From NCBI GenBank assembly GCA_963669155.1, contig OZ022577.1:9039538-9103537 (forward strand): a stretch of 64,000 nt of DNA, given 5' to 3'. Below, piece after piece: positions 1 through 12,120 of the stretch. A program made the translations under genes and the position numbers. Numbering within the stretch: position 1 is the stretch's first letter; every line of letters begins with the position of its first letter. A model generated the notes under the pieces. The model ran no database searches. It saw only the letters and a list, made by a program, of their open reading frames with translations, and was not told the DNA's origin. This DNA comes from Arbacia lixula (taxonomy: Eukaryota > Echinodermata > Echinoidea > Arbacioida > Arbaciidae).

Positions 1-960
1 ACAGTCGTTTTATGTACGACAGTTATCATATACAAATTACTTAATTTTCATTTTTCCTATTCTGTCATGTAAATATTCATAAAACTATGAAGAAGGATTC
101 GGTTTTGTGCTGCATATTTACATGTATTGGAACATTTTTCTAACAAAAATGCCCTTTTTATATATCGTTTTCCTGACAACATTTTTTTTTAAGTATGATC
201 ATGACATTACAGGACTTAGATTCCGATCAGAATCAACTGGGAACCTTGAGAAATGTATACCTAGACACTAATTTTGTGTTTTTATGTCACCGTATGAGAA
301 ATATATGGAACTTTCGTTCCATATTCAAAAGTTCAATATTTTTGACACCATTTTGTTGTCAGAGCAACAGTCATTTTATGCGTGACAGTTATCACTTAGA
401 AATGACTCAATCGTGATTGCTACTATTCTGGCATCTAAATATTTATAAAATTCTAAACTAGGATTAGGTTTTTTACTGTGTATCAACAAATATTTGAATG
501 CTTTTCTAACAAAAGTGGCTTTTTGGTTCATATCGTTTCTATGGCAACTTCCATTTTCAGGCATGATGGTGATCTCTTATGACTTGAATTACAATCAGAA
601 TCAACTGGGCACCTTAATAAATGTATACCAAGACACCAATTTTGTGTTTTCGGTCACTATCAATGAAAACCTCAGTCTTCATTGATATGAGTGTGATATC
701 TTAAAATTCACACTTTTAGAAGCGGGTATTTGACTTTGAGTTGCCTATTAAGATATATTTGAATTATTTACTAAAAAAATTCTGATCGTTTCCATGGCAT
801 TAACCATATTTTGCGCATGATCGTGGTCATGACTTAGATTCCTATCAGAATCAACTGGGCAACTTGTGAAATGTATACTTAGACATAAATTTTGTCTTTT
901 TATGTTACCATTTAATGAATATATGGCAATTTCGTAACTTCCTCAAATTCCAAAATTTCA
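1..960. repeat. Diverged tandem repeat, about 366-bp unit, 2.6 copies
   Basis: Three successive blocks share the same order of words. The ACAGTC-TTTTATG block starts at 2 and again at 367. The ATCAGAATCAACTGGG block occurs near 224, 590 and 842. The first two copies are spaced by about 366 bp; the third is shortened by roughly 110 bp. Short open frames inside are not conserved between copies, so I read it as non-coding satellite-like or transposon-derived DNA that may continue left of the window. Confidence 0.75.
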
Positions 961-1844
961 TTGACATGTTACCATGGTACCGGCCCTGGTGGCCATACCC
1001 ACCACCAGTGCAATGGCAAACAGGCAGATTCTGACAGCTGAGGATCCTGCCTAACATTGTTTGAAATTGTGGCTAAGGGGGGACCTTTTCGGTTTCTGTC
1101 CCATGCACTGTATGTTTTGTATTGCAGAAGATTGTTCAAGACTACACTGCAAACTGAACGCACTTGCTTATCATGCTCACTTTCTGAGCGGCTCATTAAA
1201 AGTCTAACCACTCAGAGAAAACACTTCGATTCTTATTTCTTATCTCCACTCGCTTTCTGAGCAGCTCCTCTGAGAGCTATTCCGAAAGAATAACCCGCCC
1301 TCCTTACCGTGAAACTCATCCTGCAATTATTATCATCAACAACAGTAAACATCCAAATTAAGAGAACTGAAAAGCAGTACGACCGTCGTCATTGATACTG
1401 CACGAGTTGTTCTATACGTGTTTTCCCGCGCGCTCACTTTTATTGCTTTCTTTCTCTTCGATATTTGCGGATGAAATAGAATTTGGCGTAAACCACACTT
1501 AAACATGTAGTTTCGCCTCGTGAAACTTCTTGAAACATGGAAAGTACTATTCTTAGCCTCTCATGCTCATATTTCCGCTAAAAGGGAAGTATAATCTTCC
1601 TTTTGTCTTAAATATCTTACCATACCATAGAGGATATGGCCCCGACAACAGCATTCATCTGCTTGAGTCGCTCAGGTTGTGATGCTCGAAATATTGTTGT
1701 CAATCGAATACATATGGAATGTACATTTATTTGTCAAACAAATTAAACAATTTTTAACATGACAATTTTCGAGTTTCTTTATTCTGAAGATTTCTTTTTA
1801 ACAGCAGTTTCTTTCATCATATTATTAAAGTGTCGTATTTACAC
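961..1844. other. Non-coding stretch, nothing recognised
   Basis: Unique-looking sequence with short stop-limited frames only. A small palindrome, GGTACC within ACCATGGTACC, lies near 970. I see no splice-bounded exon and no RNA gene. Confidence 0.5.
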
Positions 1845-1869
1845 ACTTCTCTCTCTCTCTTCGTCTCTC

Positions 1870-1928
<59 letters not shown>

Positions 1929-2180
1929 ACTCTCTCTCTCTTACAATCTCTTTCTCTATTATTTCTCTCTTTCTTCCAACTTTCTCTCTTTCTCTTACTT
2001 CTAAAGTTCTATCACTTTGTATTTGTCTATTTGTATCTCTATAATTTTGTTCTCTCTCCTGTATCTCAGCCCCCATCTCTCTCTTGTCTTCACACTTTTT
2101 AAAATCATATATTCCCTATTTTATCTCGTCCGTCCTCTCCTTTTCTACCCTCTCTGTCTATCTTCCTGTCTCTCTCCTTT
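1845..2180. repeat. (CT)n microsatellite with flanking pyrimidine-rich tract
   Basis: A C run at about 1869-1880 is followed by an almost pure CT array to about 1924, then by a decaying CT-rich tract to about 2180. The long Ser/Leu open frames here are microsatellite artefacts. Confidence 0.9.
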
Positions 2181-2950
2181 TCGTCACCTCTCACCCGACA
2201 TGCTTCAAGCGGCGCTATTTTACTACTCAAAATATTTGGTCAATCTGTGATCACATATGAAATCCGATGTCACTTGAATTGCCTACAGCACTGCCTCCAT
2301 GGCCCAGTTTCGCCTAGAATAGGCAAGATAGGAGTCGAGTTTTCAATCCATGTCGCGTCCCTCCCATTTCAACATTTCCACATCACCAAACAATATATGC
2401 GTTATGATCCGTACTTTCCCCTCATCTCTGCATTCAATAAATAAACCATCCTGCGAATAATTGCCAATCAATCATTTATCATTAATTTTACAGTGTTGAG
2501 AATGAACTGAAAGGAATGTCATAACGTTCTACAATATTTAATAAGAATGAGACCCGAATATCTGAATAAAATATGTCATTGATGATGTGCATGTTCTAAC
2601 GCAATAATTGGTCTAGGTCTAGGAAAGCAAGCCATGTTGAGGAAGATGATTGGCTTATTGGATATCGGAAGCTTGTCTTGTTTTAAATAATTTGTTCTTT
2701 CACTCACAGCCCCCCCCCCCCCCCCCCATTTCACCTATGAGTACAGACATTGAGAAATATAAACCCCACTCCAAGGGGTTCATATGTGCACCCTTTAATA
2801 ACAATCTAAAGGTCTTAGCTTGCACTGTTTTATTAGCACCCATGTAGGTGCAGACAGTGACATATAAATTCTTAATGCATACCAAGCATGCAACCAGTAG
2901 TCTATGTGGTTTACAGTAATTTGCTATTAAAAAATCCGTGCCTCGACTAT
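2181..2950. other. Non-coding stretch with a C homopolymer
   Basis: No gene seen. A run of about 17 C lies near 2711-2727. The rest is AT-rich sequence without coding character. Confidence 0.45.
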
Positions 2951-3127
2951 AATGAGTAAAGGCCACCGCATATGACACGATCCGATCAGTCATACGACTC
3001 TGCGACTGACCGAACCGCATAACCCTGTCATTGAATTTGTGCAAGGTGACGTCACACATCCATTAGTATGGCCTTACGACCGCAGAGTCGTGGCCAAATC
3101 GTGTCACCTGTGGTGGTCTTTCATTCG
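2951..3127. mobile_element. Fold-back (MITE-like) element
   Basis: The left half (2951-3015) reads AAAGGCCACCGCATATGACACGAT and then CGACTCTGCG. The right half (3070-3127) carries the reverse complement of the same words in mirrored order (CGCAGAGTCG, ATCGTGTCACCTGTGGTGGTC). The arms are about 55-60 bp with mismatches and flank a loop of about 55 bp. There is no coding capacity, so a non-autonomous DNA element is likely. I could not fix a target-site duplication. Confidence 0.6.
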
Positions 3128-4285
3128 GGTCGCTGACAGGGCTGACAAGCACGTCTGCATCTGTCGCAATGATCGTAATGATACAACCGACATACACCCA
3201 CCGGACGTGTCGTGCCTGTGAATTGACAGCCAAGGGTTGTGCAAGAACATGTTGGATGACAAGTCATGTTCTCCGGTTCATGACCTCCATACATGAACAG
3301 GGATGGCATGAAACAGCGTGCAATCCACGACAGCGGGGTTGATTTCTTAAGTCAGGAAAAGAATCGTTATCGAATGCGATAAAAAGGTTAACGTCAATAT
3401 CCATCGCATTTCATCAGGTTTCCTTCTCGGGGGTTGTTCTGATTAAGACGAAATTGACTCTACGTTTACGTGGTTAATTGTTTGAAAACATTACAGTAAA
3501 AGTTTGATTAATTCTTAGAAACTATCGAATCCATGTTGAGATCTTAAAACCAGTAATTTTGGTGGGGTACTTAAAACGATGTTTGATGGGTTCATCAAGG
3601 AAACATCTCTCCCGAATCAGTAGAGAGATTGTTTTAAAATCGATCCTAACATCTAAATCAATGTAAGATGATGAAACATCCTCGCTGATCGCAGCCATTT
3701 TAGCTGGCAAAGCTGGCTTGGTGCGGCGGTCACCGATTGTCTACCGGACGTTTCAGCCAGGTCCACCCGGTGCTATAGGCCCTGCGCCACCACCTAGCCA
3801 CGCCATCCCTTGCTTGCACTTTAAGCGGGGTCAACGCTTGAATACATGACCTGTTTTAATGTCACGTAACGCACGGAAAAGCTTTAAACGATGCATACAG
3901 AGAGCGAACAAATAAATTAAGTCAATATTTCTACTTTCTGGAAATGTTGGTATATGGGTTGGCTAGACGAATGCATTGATGGGAAATGGAGAGGAGAAAT
4001 TAGATGGGACATGAACCCTGCCATTAGGTATGGTTAGGCAAGTTAGGCGAGTCACCGTGATGCGAGGAGCCTTTTTATCGTTCTTCTTAAAATCTGCTTC
4101 AGTTTCGTTTCAGCCTCATGCCATCATGAGATGAAATCAGAATACCATGATGAAGATGATAAGTGGCTAGTAAGCTACCATGAATGCTCCATAATCACGA
4201 ATCCAGCTACTAACGTTTTTGTTGTGTATTTGAGTAATACAATGCCTCGTAGCTATTTTTATTTTGCCCTTTGTGTGCCAGATGA
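3128..4285. other. Non-coding stretch, nothing recognised
   Basis: Unique-looking sequence with no exon supported. A GC-richer patch at 3715-3810 was checked for a tRNA-like fold and rejected. Confidence 0.45.
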
Positions 4286-4375
4286 ACTGTTGTGTGTGTG
4301 TAAGTGTGTGTGTGCGTGTGTATGTGTGTGCGTGTGTGTGTGTGTGTGTGCGTGTGTGTGTGTGTATGTGTATAT
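4286..4375. repeat. (GT)n microsatellite
   Basis: Imperfect TG/CG/TATG dinucleotide array. The Cys/Val and His/Thr open frames across it on both strands are artefacts. Confidence 0.92.
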
Positions 4376-5364
4376 TACTTGTAAAACTGGGCAATGTGTC
4401 ACATAAAGAGTGATATCAAAGGAATGTAAATGTTCTCAGCTTGCACGATTGCATCCCTAAAATTTCAGTAGCCTATTAGCCTATTTCTTATTTCTCTTTC
4501 TCATATCCATCATGATTAGTGCACCTTTCTCCGTATCTCTAACCCACTTCGCTGACCTTTTATTGATAGTCCCAGTGGGTGGGGGTTGATTTCCCCCTTT
4601 AAAAGCGCTCTGCTGCCCGGCGCTGTCCTGTCACAGTGATTGCCCGGTCGTGTCAGGCAATGAAGGCCCGTGTCTCCTTACACGAATCATGCAATGTCCA
4701 ATCCAAAATTCATCTTCCACTTCCCTGTCTGCATGTTGCTAACACTGATGCGCCTTTTCTCTCCGTCTCCGATTAGTTTGCTGGTCTGTGTGTCCCTGCG
4801 TGCCGTCTCGGAGCTCCCCCGGCTCGCGCAAACCCAATCAAGCCCGCCCGAGTCACTGGTAATTCTTCACGTCGGATGCCACAGAATAGAGATCTGGAGA
4901 TGGAATTAAGATCGGGTTTCGAGCTGGGGGGCGGGATGTCATTTGGCCGACGGGAGGCCGCATGAGGAGGAATGTGACTTGTAAAGGGAATTCGGACTTC
5001 TTTGAAAAGACATTTCTGGGGAAATATCTCGATTTGTGAGGAGTAACTCGCTGTTTTTTTCCGCCATGATCTAACCCATAGTTGTGGTGTGTAGTTCGAT
5101 TACTTCGACATCAAGATTCGTGAACCACCATCCAAGCAATGCGTATGCAGGGGAACTGGTTTCTTTCCATTCCAGGGACTCGTGTAATTAAAGAATAGAT
5201 TTATACAATAACTCAAAATCGAAATGTTCGTTTCTTTCCCCAAACAATAAATCCCCTTTTCTTGCTCTACCATGCTGATACGGTCGAGTGAGGATAGAAG
5301 CATGGTAGATTGGGAGGTGATGCAAGCATGTATCATCTGACACATATCCGTATCTCACGCGTGT
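4376..5364. other. Non-coding stretch with a GC-richer patch (about 4560-4960)
   Basis: No exon with convincing splice sites and no conserved protein. The patch near 4560-4960 is noticeably more GC-rich than its surroundings and could be regulatory, but no specific site is supported. Confidence 0.35.
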
Positions 5365-5740
5365 CCGTGCCATACACATACACGTGTCATATCATCTGCC
5401 AGTGCCATACATCTATCCGTGTCAAACATCTGCCCATAACATACGCTTGTCCGTGCCATATACCTGTCTATACCACATACCTATTCGTGACAGACATGCA
5501 TGTCCGTGTCATACACCTGTCCATACCATACGCCTGCCCGTGCCATACATTTGCCGGTGCCATACATCTATCCGTGCCATACATCTGACCATAACATACA
5601 CCTGTCCGTGCCATATCCGCGTAATACATCTGTCCATCACATACACCTGACCGTGCCAAATACCTGTCCATACCATATACCTGTCCGTGCCTGACACAAT
5701 GTCCGTGTCATACACCTGCTATGTCAGATGCTGGTGTCAA
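5365..5740. repeat. Minisatellite, about 18-bp unit
   Basis: Around 20 imperfect repeats of a unit like CCGTGCCATACATCTGT, with alternating CATACACCTG and CATACATCTG variants. Overlapping open frames on both strands (Cys-His-rich on plus, MDR/GTD-rich on minus) follow from the unit being close to a multiple of three. They are not evidence of a gene. Confidence 0.85.
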
Positions 5741-7650
5741 ATAGTGTCATATACCTGTTTACTGATGTTAACCTGTTCGCGCTATCATGTTCGGATACAT
5801 TTTCGATTGCATGCATAGTTTCATGTTTCATACTGCCCCCCCCCCCCCCTTCCCTCCTACATCTACAATTTCAGGTAATGTGTAAGGGGGAACTTGTGCA
5901 GTGCAATTTTTTTTTTTTTTTTTAATGATTTTTATTCTGATTCCATAATAATACAAATTAAATTCATATAATCAGTTCAAATATATCAACACAAATTAAA
6001 CAAAACAATCATGCAACTTATATATATATGCATTTGTAAGTACAAATTAATTACAATAAAATAGCTGAAAATATTAAATATAATTACTCAATTGTTATAA
6101 TCATGTAACAATGTATAATCAAATAAACTGAACGAATAGCTTCCGGAATCAAGTTTTAAATAAACAAGTCCACTAATCCCCCAACCTATAATACACCCCT
6201 AAAATTACATACACACACGCGCGCGCGCACACACACACACACGCACACACACACACAGTACGCCACCGTTCAGCACGTGTTTACGCCATCTCTGGATAGA
6301 CTGTCAACAGTACTTGGCTTAGACTTTACTTATTAAAAATAATCAACCCGTTTCTGCAACCTATACGAAACAAACACATGCATATCAAAAGAAAGACGAG
6401 AAACATTTAACGTTAAAGCTTCTTCCCACTGAAATAAAGTGTGCTTTCAGCATATAGCAAAGTGAGCATGAATTAAGACTTAGTGACACGACATAAATCC
6501 GTTATCAGAGGGGTGCTTTTAAAGCAACTGCCAACTTTCAAGTAAGTTCTCGATTTGACAACTAGAAATAAGTAAAAAAAGAACCTAAAATCTAGATCTC
6601 ATGTGTTTTAGATCGATATCATTGGAGAGCATAATTCCCTTCGTTTTGCTTGTAAGCCACGTACCTGCAATAAACATGTCGGCATGAGGGCGCGCATATT
6701 ACTTGGTGATTCCTGGATCGATTCACATAGATTTTCCAATCGATGTTTGGAAGCAGAGTGAGCGAATCTGTTGCACGCGACGACAGCAAGTCAATCTTCT
6801 CACACACTCCAGCGATGTTGACATAGGAAGCCTGCTCAATAGAGATTTATTCTACTTCATTTCCAGAACCATCCAGCCATCGAACCATCCACAAACACTC
6901 ATCAAATTGTTTCATATGCTCAAAGATATCATAATAGTGACACATCTCGAGGCCATTCAAAGTTGACTTTCACACACAGCTACACGCACGCTATACAGGG
7001 CATAGAAATGCTGGCAGAGATGGAATGCAACACCCAACAATGTGTACCTCTGGGAATGACTTACAGTCAACACTTACCAACACTTGCAGGAACGATTTTT
7101 CGGATATCGATTTTCACTGAGACTTGTTTTTATTAGTTTCTCAGAAAGCAATATCTTTCACTCAGCCCTGCTTAGAGGTAAATGGTCGTCGTAAAATGAT
7201 TTCGGGGCTTCGGGCCCTAATCATGGCAGAACAGTTCTGCATTCTCCTCCCGGGGTTCGGATTTGTAATTATTTCAACGATTTGATCATTTTAAGATGAC
7301 TCCTTCCTGGTATCCCGATATTAAACTTGAATGGAACCCACGGTCATGTAAGAATGTCATTTCACTGAATATAGATTCAAGAGATAAGACACTAAAACAT
7401 CTTACCTTTACCTGTCGGAAGGAACGGAAAATTGCACAATGATTGGTTAGCTCGGGTTAGCAGGGTTGTAGAGGGAGTAGCGTACTTTGCTTTAAATATG
7501 AAAAAGAAGATCAGATTTAAAGATAAGAAGCTTTGCTGTGAGATGAGCATTGTAATGATCGTTTGTATATTTGCTTGCTTGGTTAGATCGCAAATTAGGC
7601 CAAGTTTACATTATTCATAGGCAATGATAGGCCACTTGAAGTGTTTAGCC
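5741..7650. other. Non-coding stretch with homopolymers and a CA/CG microsatellite
   Basis: Contains a C run near 5836-5850, a T run near 5910-5924, an AT-rich tract at 5930-6180 and a CA/CG array at about 6210-6256. No gene seen. Confidence 0.5.
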
Positions 7651-7674
7651 TAAGATGGAGCGCATGAAAGTACA

Positions 7675-7845
7675 GCCCATGTCTCTTTCTTATCTCTTTC
7701 TATTTCTCTCTTCCTTTTTCTCTCCCTTTGTCTTATTCTCCTTCTCTCCACCCCCTCTTTCTCTCTCCCTCTCTCTTCCTCTCGCATCACCATTCCTCTC
7801 CCTTTCGTCCTCCCCCCTCTCTCTCTCACTCTCTCTCTCTCTAAA
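7675..7845. repeat. Pyrimidine-rich CT tract
   Basis: Near-continuous C/T on the plus strand, ending in a short CT array. It is polypurine on the other strand. The Ser/Leu- and Arg/Glu-rich frames are artefacts. Confidence 0.85.
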
Positions 7846-8330
7846 ATCTTGTGTTTGATTTGATCACTGACCGAGAAACGTAGAAGCAAGGTAATAATCA
7901 AATAGAGAATAGACAGTATTTAGCCCTAACCCCTTCCTAATGCACTTTACCGCCCACAGGAGAAAAAACACCTCCACATGATAAGATTAAACGGGACCAT
8001 GGTAGAAATCCACAGCAGGTAATGGTATCAGCAGCAACTTTGGCAACTTACGCCTCCTTTCGTACATTTGAGAAGGTGTACAGAATCGTCTTAAGACTTT
8101 CCTCGTATTCCTAAAAGAAGGTTCTTCTTTTGTCGTTACCTTGGATAAGGTTAAGCCATATTTTCTGCATGGTTTCATTAAAATGTGTGTGTATTTAAAT
8201 GTGCGTTGACATCCAGCATGACTGTTTATGGACGTGTCGTGCGTTGGTCATGTTTGTGTGTGAAGGGCATGTCTGTGAAAATATGTATATACATGTATGT
8301 GTGTCTGTGTGTATACGTATTATGTGTGTT

Positions 8331-8333
<3 letters not shown>
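7846..8333. other. Non-coding stretch, nothing recognised
   Basis: No exon, RNA gene or repeat family recognised. The 3' end merges into the GT array. Confidence 0.4.

Positions 8334-8391
<58 letters not shown>
8334..8391. repeat. (GT)n microsatellite
   Basis: Almost pure GT array of about 28 units, with GT-rich shoulders on both sides. Confidence 0.95.
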
Positions 8392-8393
<2 letters not shown>

Positions 8394-9528
8394 TGTGTCA
8401 ATGTGTGTGTTTTTTTTATCACATAACGTGCACAAGGTGATTATCGAGGCGACAAGTCACATTCGCAGCTATTCATTGAAGCTCATCACTACAGTCTTGT
8501 GTCATTAAATAAAAAAAGGATCTGGTGGTAAAGTTTGGAATGAGGGTCTTGTGAAGGTAATTCTCAAGAGCTGATGACCTTACTATGAAGAGTAATATGA
8601 ATAAAATATTTCATGCGTGTTTTCTTTTCTTCAAATATGCTAAGCTTTACACAACGCAGGATGTTTCAGTAACTTAAAAGGCAATATGCTACATCGCATC
8701 CAAGGATAATATTTTTGCTTGTGCAATTGTAAAAAAAGTTATTGTTTTTGTTTTCATTCTTCTCGCCACACCCCCAATACCCATCTTCTTTTCTCTCTGC
8801 CTTTTCTTTTAATGACCATTTATCTCATGATTTGTCCCTCTCCTCAATCTCTTCCTCTCTGTCTCCCTTATTTTAAGACGTGCAAGGACACTAACAGACT
8901 AAGACTCATACAAAATAATGTTTGAAAACAAGGCCCGCGCACCGTGCCAGTCCAGTGTCGTACATTCCTCGAATCGCTTACGGAACTTATACGAAGCTTG
9001 AGGCGATTACTTGTTAAACCACCTATCCCCTTTCCCATATCGGTGCATAGGGTCCACTTAGCATGTTGAGTATTGCTTATGTCAGCTAACGGTCTTACGT
9101 CGGTGTGTGGTTACTGCCAGCCTAAATTCATTCTCATTTGATTACAGCTAGCTCCATCAATCTAGGTGTAAGATATCGTAGTAATAAGCTTGAAATTCGG
9201 GGCGCGAAAAGGCTTCCCGCTGCTTCTTAGTTACTTTGACAAGTTAACCCTCTCCTCCGATGCGAAATAGTAGCTATGATGTGCTTGTCCTTAAAGGGGC
9301 TGAACCAGTGGAAGGGGTACTTACGTGTTCTGGTTCCACCATGTCATTAGAGGGAATAGCTATAAGATGTCACGTAGTAACCTTGATACAGGCTTAAAAG
9401 CAACAGAAAAGAGTATTGGTTCTGCACTTCAAATCAAATTCAGGGTATACGTGAACCACAGGTCACAAATAAGGACTGGTTTAATGCCCATCGAAAAAGC
9501 TCATATTATTGACAAACAAACTGACACA

Positions 9529-9531
<3 letters not shown>
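8392..9531. other. Non-coding stretch, nothing recognised
   Basis: Short stop-limited frames only. No repeats that I could pair by eye. Confidence 0.4.
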
Positions 9532-9567
<36 letters not shown>

Positions 9568-9645
9568 TCTCTCTCTCTCTCCCTCTCAAACAAACAAACA
9601 CACACACACACACACACACACAAATCCACACACTCACATACATAA
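9532..9645. repeat. Compound (CT)n-(CA)n microsatellite
   Basis: CT array to about 9587, then CAAA units, then a CA array to about 9622 with CA-rich flank. Confidence 0.93.
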
Positions 9646-10660
9646 ACCCACATGTAAACACAAACATGCACCCACATACCAGACACGGAATCCAAGATGT
9701 CATATCTGAGATTTTCACAATTTAACACGATTCACATTAACTAAATACATAGTGATTGTATTGATGATTATAATAATATAATAATGATACGCTTTTTGTT
9801 AATAGTCTTTCGAGCATAACACGATACCGTTTATATACGTGTTAATTGAAACAGGTCTGTATGCACTGCATAAAGAAAAGCAGTACCTGTTTACAAAGAT
9901 TTGAATCTGTTAAATGATGTATATAGACTTGAAATTATTCGGATTATATATTTCTTGCAGGTAGTGTGAGAAGGCTTTCCTCTCTTCTGGTACCCATTTC
10001 CGGTTCTAAAATTCATGTAAACATAAATTTTTAATAATGACTTGATAGTGATTATCAATCCGTTTCGATATACAGTTTTATGCGCCTGATAAAAGAAGTT
10101 AGTAAAAATTTATTTCAAGCGTGAACTCTAGTTCGTGTTTCCGAACTGAATCGTACGACCGCGGTTCCTATTTTAATCACAATATTTGTCAGAAACATAC
10201 ATGCAGACTGTACTTTTATTCGCGGCGATTATATTCCAGCTTAAACGGAAGCGTGCAACGTAAGCCATGCTACTACGTCTTCATATCACCGATATCTAAA
10301 AGCCAAGTGTCTTCGATTGAAAACAAGCTGATGCATATATCTCACACCCTACGGCCCTGTGTCTTGAGCAGACGATTCAAATCATAATCAACAACACGAG
10401 GTGCTCCAAGCCAGAATGAAGACGAACCTATGTAAAGAGAGAATGGCGGGATATCAGACTTTCAACACATATTTAACAATACCAAATGTGATAAGGGAAG
10501 ATGATGACGGTAAGGCCGGTAAATATTGTCGGAGGTGTATTAGCTGCAGTTCATTGAACTACAGTAACATAAGTCTAAGGTAGAAGAAGTGGTTGACGGA
10601 GTAAACGAAGCAATGGCAATATGGATGTAATGATCGTATTAGAATGAGTGGTAGTAGCAC
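9646..10660. other. Non-coding stretch, nothing recognised
   Basis: AT-rich sequence. The 88-residue open frame at 10121-10387 has no recognisable domain or splice context and is not called a gene. Confidence 0.4.
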
Positions 10661-10737
10661 AAGAAGAAGAAGAAGAGAAGAAGAAGAAGAAGAAGAAGAA
10701 GAAGAAGAAGAAGGAGAAGAAGAAGAAGAAGAAGAAG

Positions 10738-10769
<32 letters not shown>

Positions 10770-10804
10770 GTGGTAGTAGTAATAGTAGTAGTAGAAGTAG
10801 TAGC

Positions 10805-10844
<40 letters not shown>

Positions 10845-10845
10845 A

Positions 10846-10893
<48 letters not shown>

Positions 10894-10918
10894 CAGCAGC
10901 AGCAGCAGTAGAAGTAGT
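10661..10918. repeat. Compound trinucleotide array (GAA)n-(GTA)n-(GCA)n
   Basis: About 105 bp of nearly pure GAA/AAG is followed by about 140 bp of GTA/TAG and a short GCA block. Four long homopolymer-like frames (poly-Glu/Val, poly-Leu, poly-Tyr/Phe, poly-Ser/Thr) overlap here and are artefacts. The GAA block is polypurine and could adopt triplex DNA. Confidence 0.95.
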
Positions 10919-11884
10919 ACGGAGTAGTATCGGTAATTGCAGTCGTCGTACACATATCATATTGTTTTATTGCAGCCATCATTCCAAAATGAAAATGTCT
11001 TAAAAATATATAGGAATAGTAGTTATTTTTTAAACTTCTGCTAGTCATACTTTTATCGCACTTTACTATATTAACAAAACCCAAAAGTGAAAAAGGGAGA
11101 TCAGGGTTTAAGATAAAATCATGGAGTGTGTTTCCCCAATATTTTAATTCAGATACTTAATAGTAAACAAAGTAAAAATATGAACATAATTATGTCATTT
11201 TTAACCCTGGGATCTCCCCGAGGCAATTAGAAAACCTAAGAGTTAACTTAAGAAATGATGGAAATAAGACATGAAGGACACAATTCGTACGATTCTTATG
11301 CCTATAGATATACATGATCCAAGAAAGTTGTGTAACGCGAGTCTTACGTAAACCATGTTAGATAAAATGATATAGATCATATCATAGCATATGGACGCAC
11401 GTGCATGAGCTCGTGCGTGATTGCTTCTGTGCGTAAACAAATGAATGCATTTTGGTTGTACAGTATAAGTGTTATTACATAAACATAGCTTTTTCTTCAG
11501 TAAATTACCTCAGTAAACTCCTCTATTCCCCTACTGACGCCCTGTCAACCATGGACCTGTTGTTATTTACATCTTCGGAGTAAACTTTCATAATTGCGAT
11601 CTTGATTAGATAGGAAATCACCTATATTGGTTGTAGGTTGGCGCCTCGGCGTTAAAGGGGTGGCAGAGATTGTAGCAAGGTGATTGGTCATAATCTATTG
11701 TATACAAACATGTTCAACTGGTTAAACTTGGAGACCGCTTTTATAAGAAGGACAGCGCGTGAAACCAGCGCCAAGCATGCCAAGAGGATATTGATATGTG
11801 CAAGCTCTGAACGGCTTTCCATGTGTAACCGCCACAGCTAACTGCCACACTAAGTGGCAAAACTGTTGGGCAAAACCGCTCCAA
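10919..11884. other. Non-coding stretch, nothing recognised
   Basis: AT-rich with scattered short frames. No exon or RNA gene supported. Confidence 0.4.
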
Positions 11885-11900
11885 TTTTTGTCTGTCCCTC

Positions 11901-11939
<39 letters not shown>

Positions 11940-12065
11940 TTCTCCTTCTCTTTCTCTCTCTCTCTCTGTCTCGCTCTCTGTGTCTCTCTCTGTCTGTCTC
12001 GCTCTCTCTGTCTCTATCTGTCTCTAAATCACTATCTTACTCTCTATCACTCTCTACCTCTCAAT

Positions 12066-12096
<31 letters not shown>

Positions 12097-12120
12097 ACAC
12101 TCAAACACAAACACAAAACG
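11885..12120. repeat. Compound (TCTG)n-(CT)n-(CA)n microsatellite
   Basis: A tetranucleotide array at about 11890-11935 is followed by CT-rich sequence and a CA array at about 12066-12092. The 124-residue Ser/Leu/His-rich frame is an artefact. Confidence 0.9.

Noticed and set aside
3715..3810. tRNA- or SINE-like patch with A-box-like words on the minus strand
   Set aside because: No cloverleaf could be drawn and no B-box GGTTCGAATCC was found at the right distance.
4131..4406. 91-codon frame with a Cys/Val tail
   Set aside because: The tail is the GT microsatellite and the rest shows no domain or splice context.
10559..11084. Long open frames of 104-169 codons around the trinucleotide array
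   Set aside because: They consist almost entirely of poly-Leu, poly-Tyr/Phe or poly-Ser/Thr from GAA/GTA repeats on either strand.
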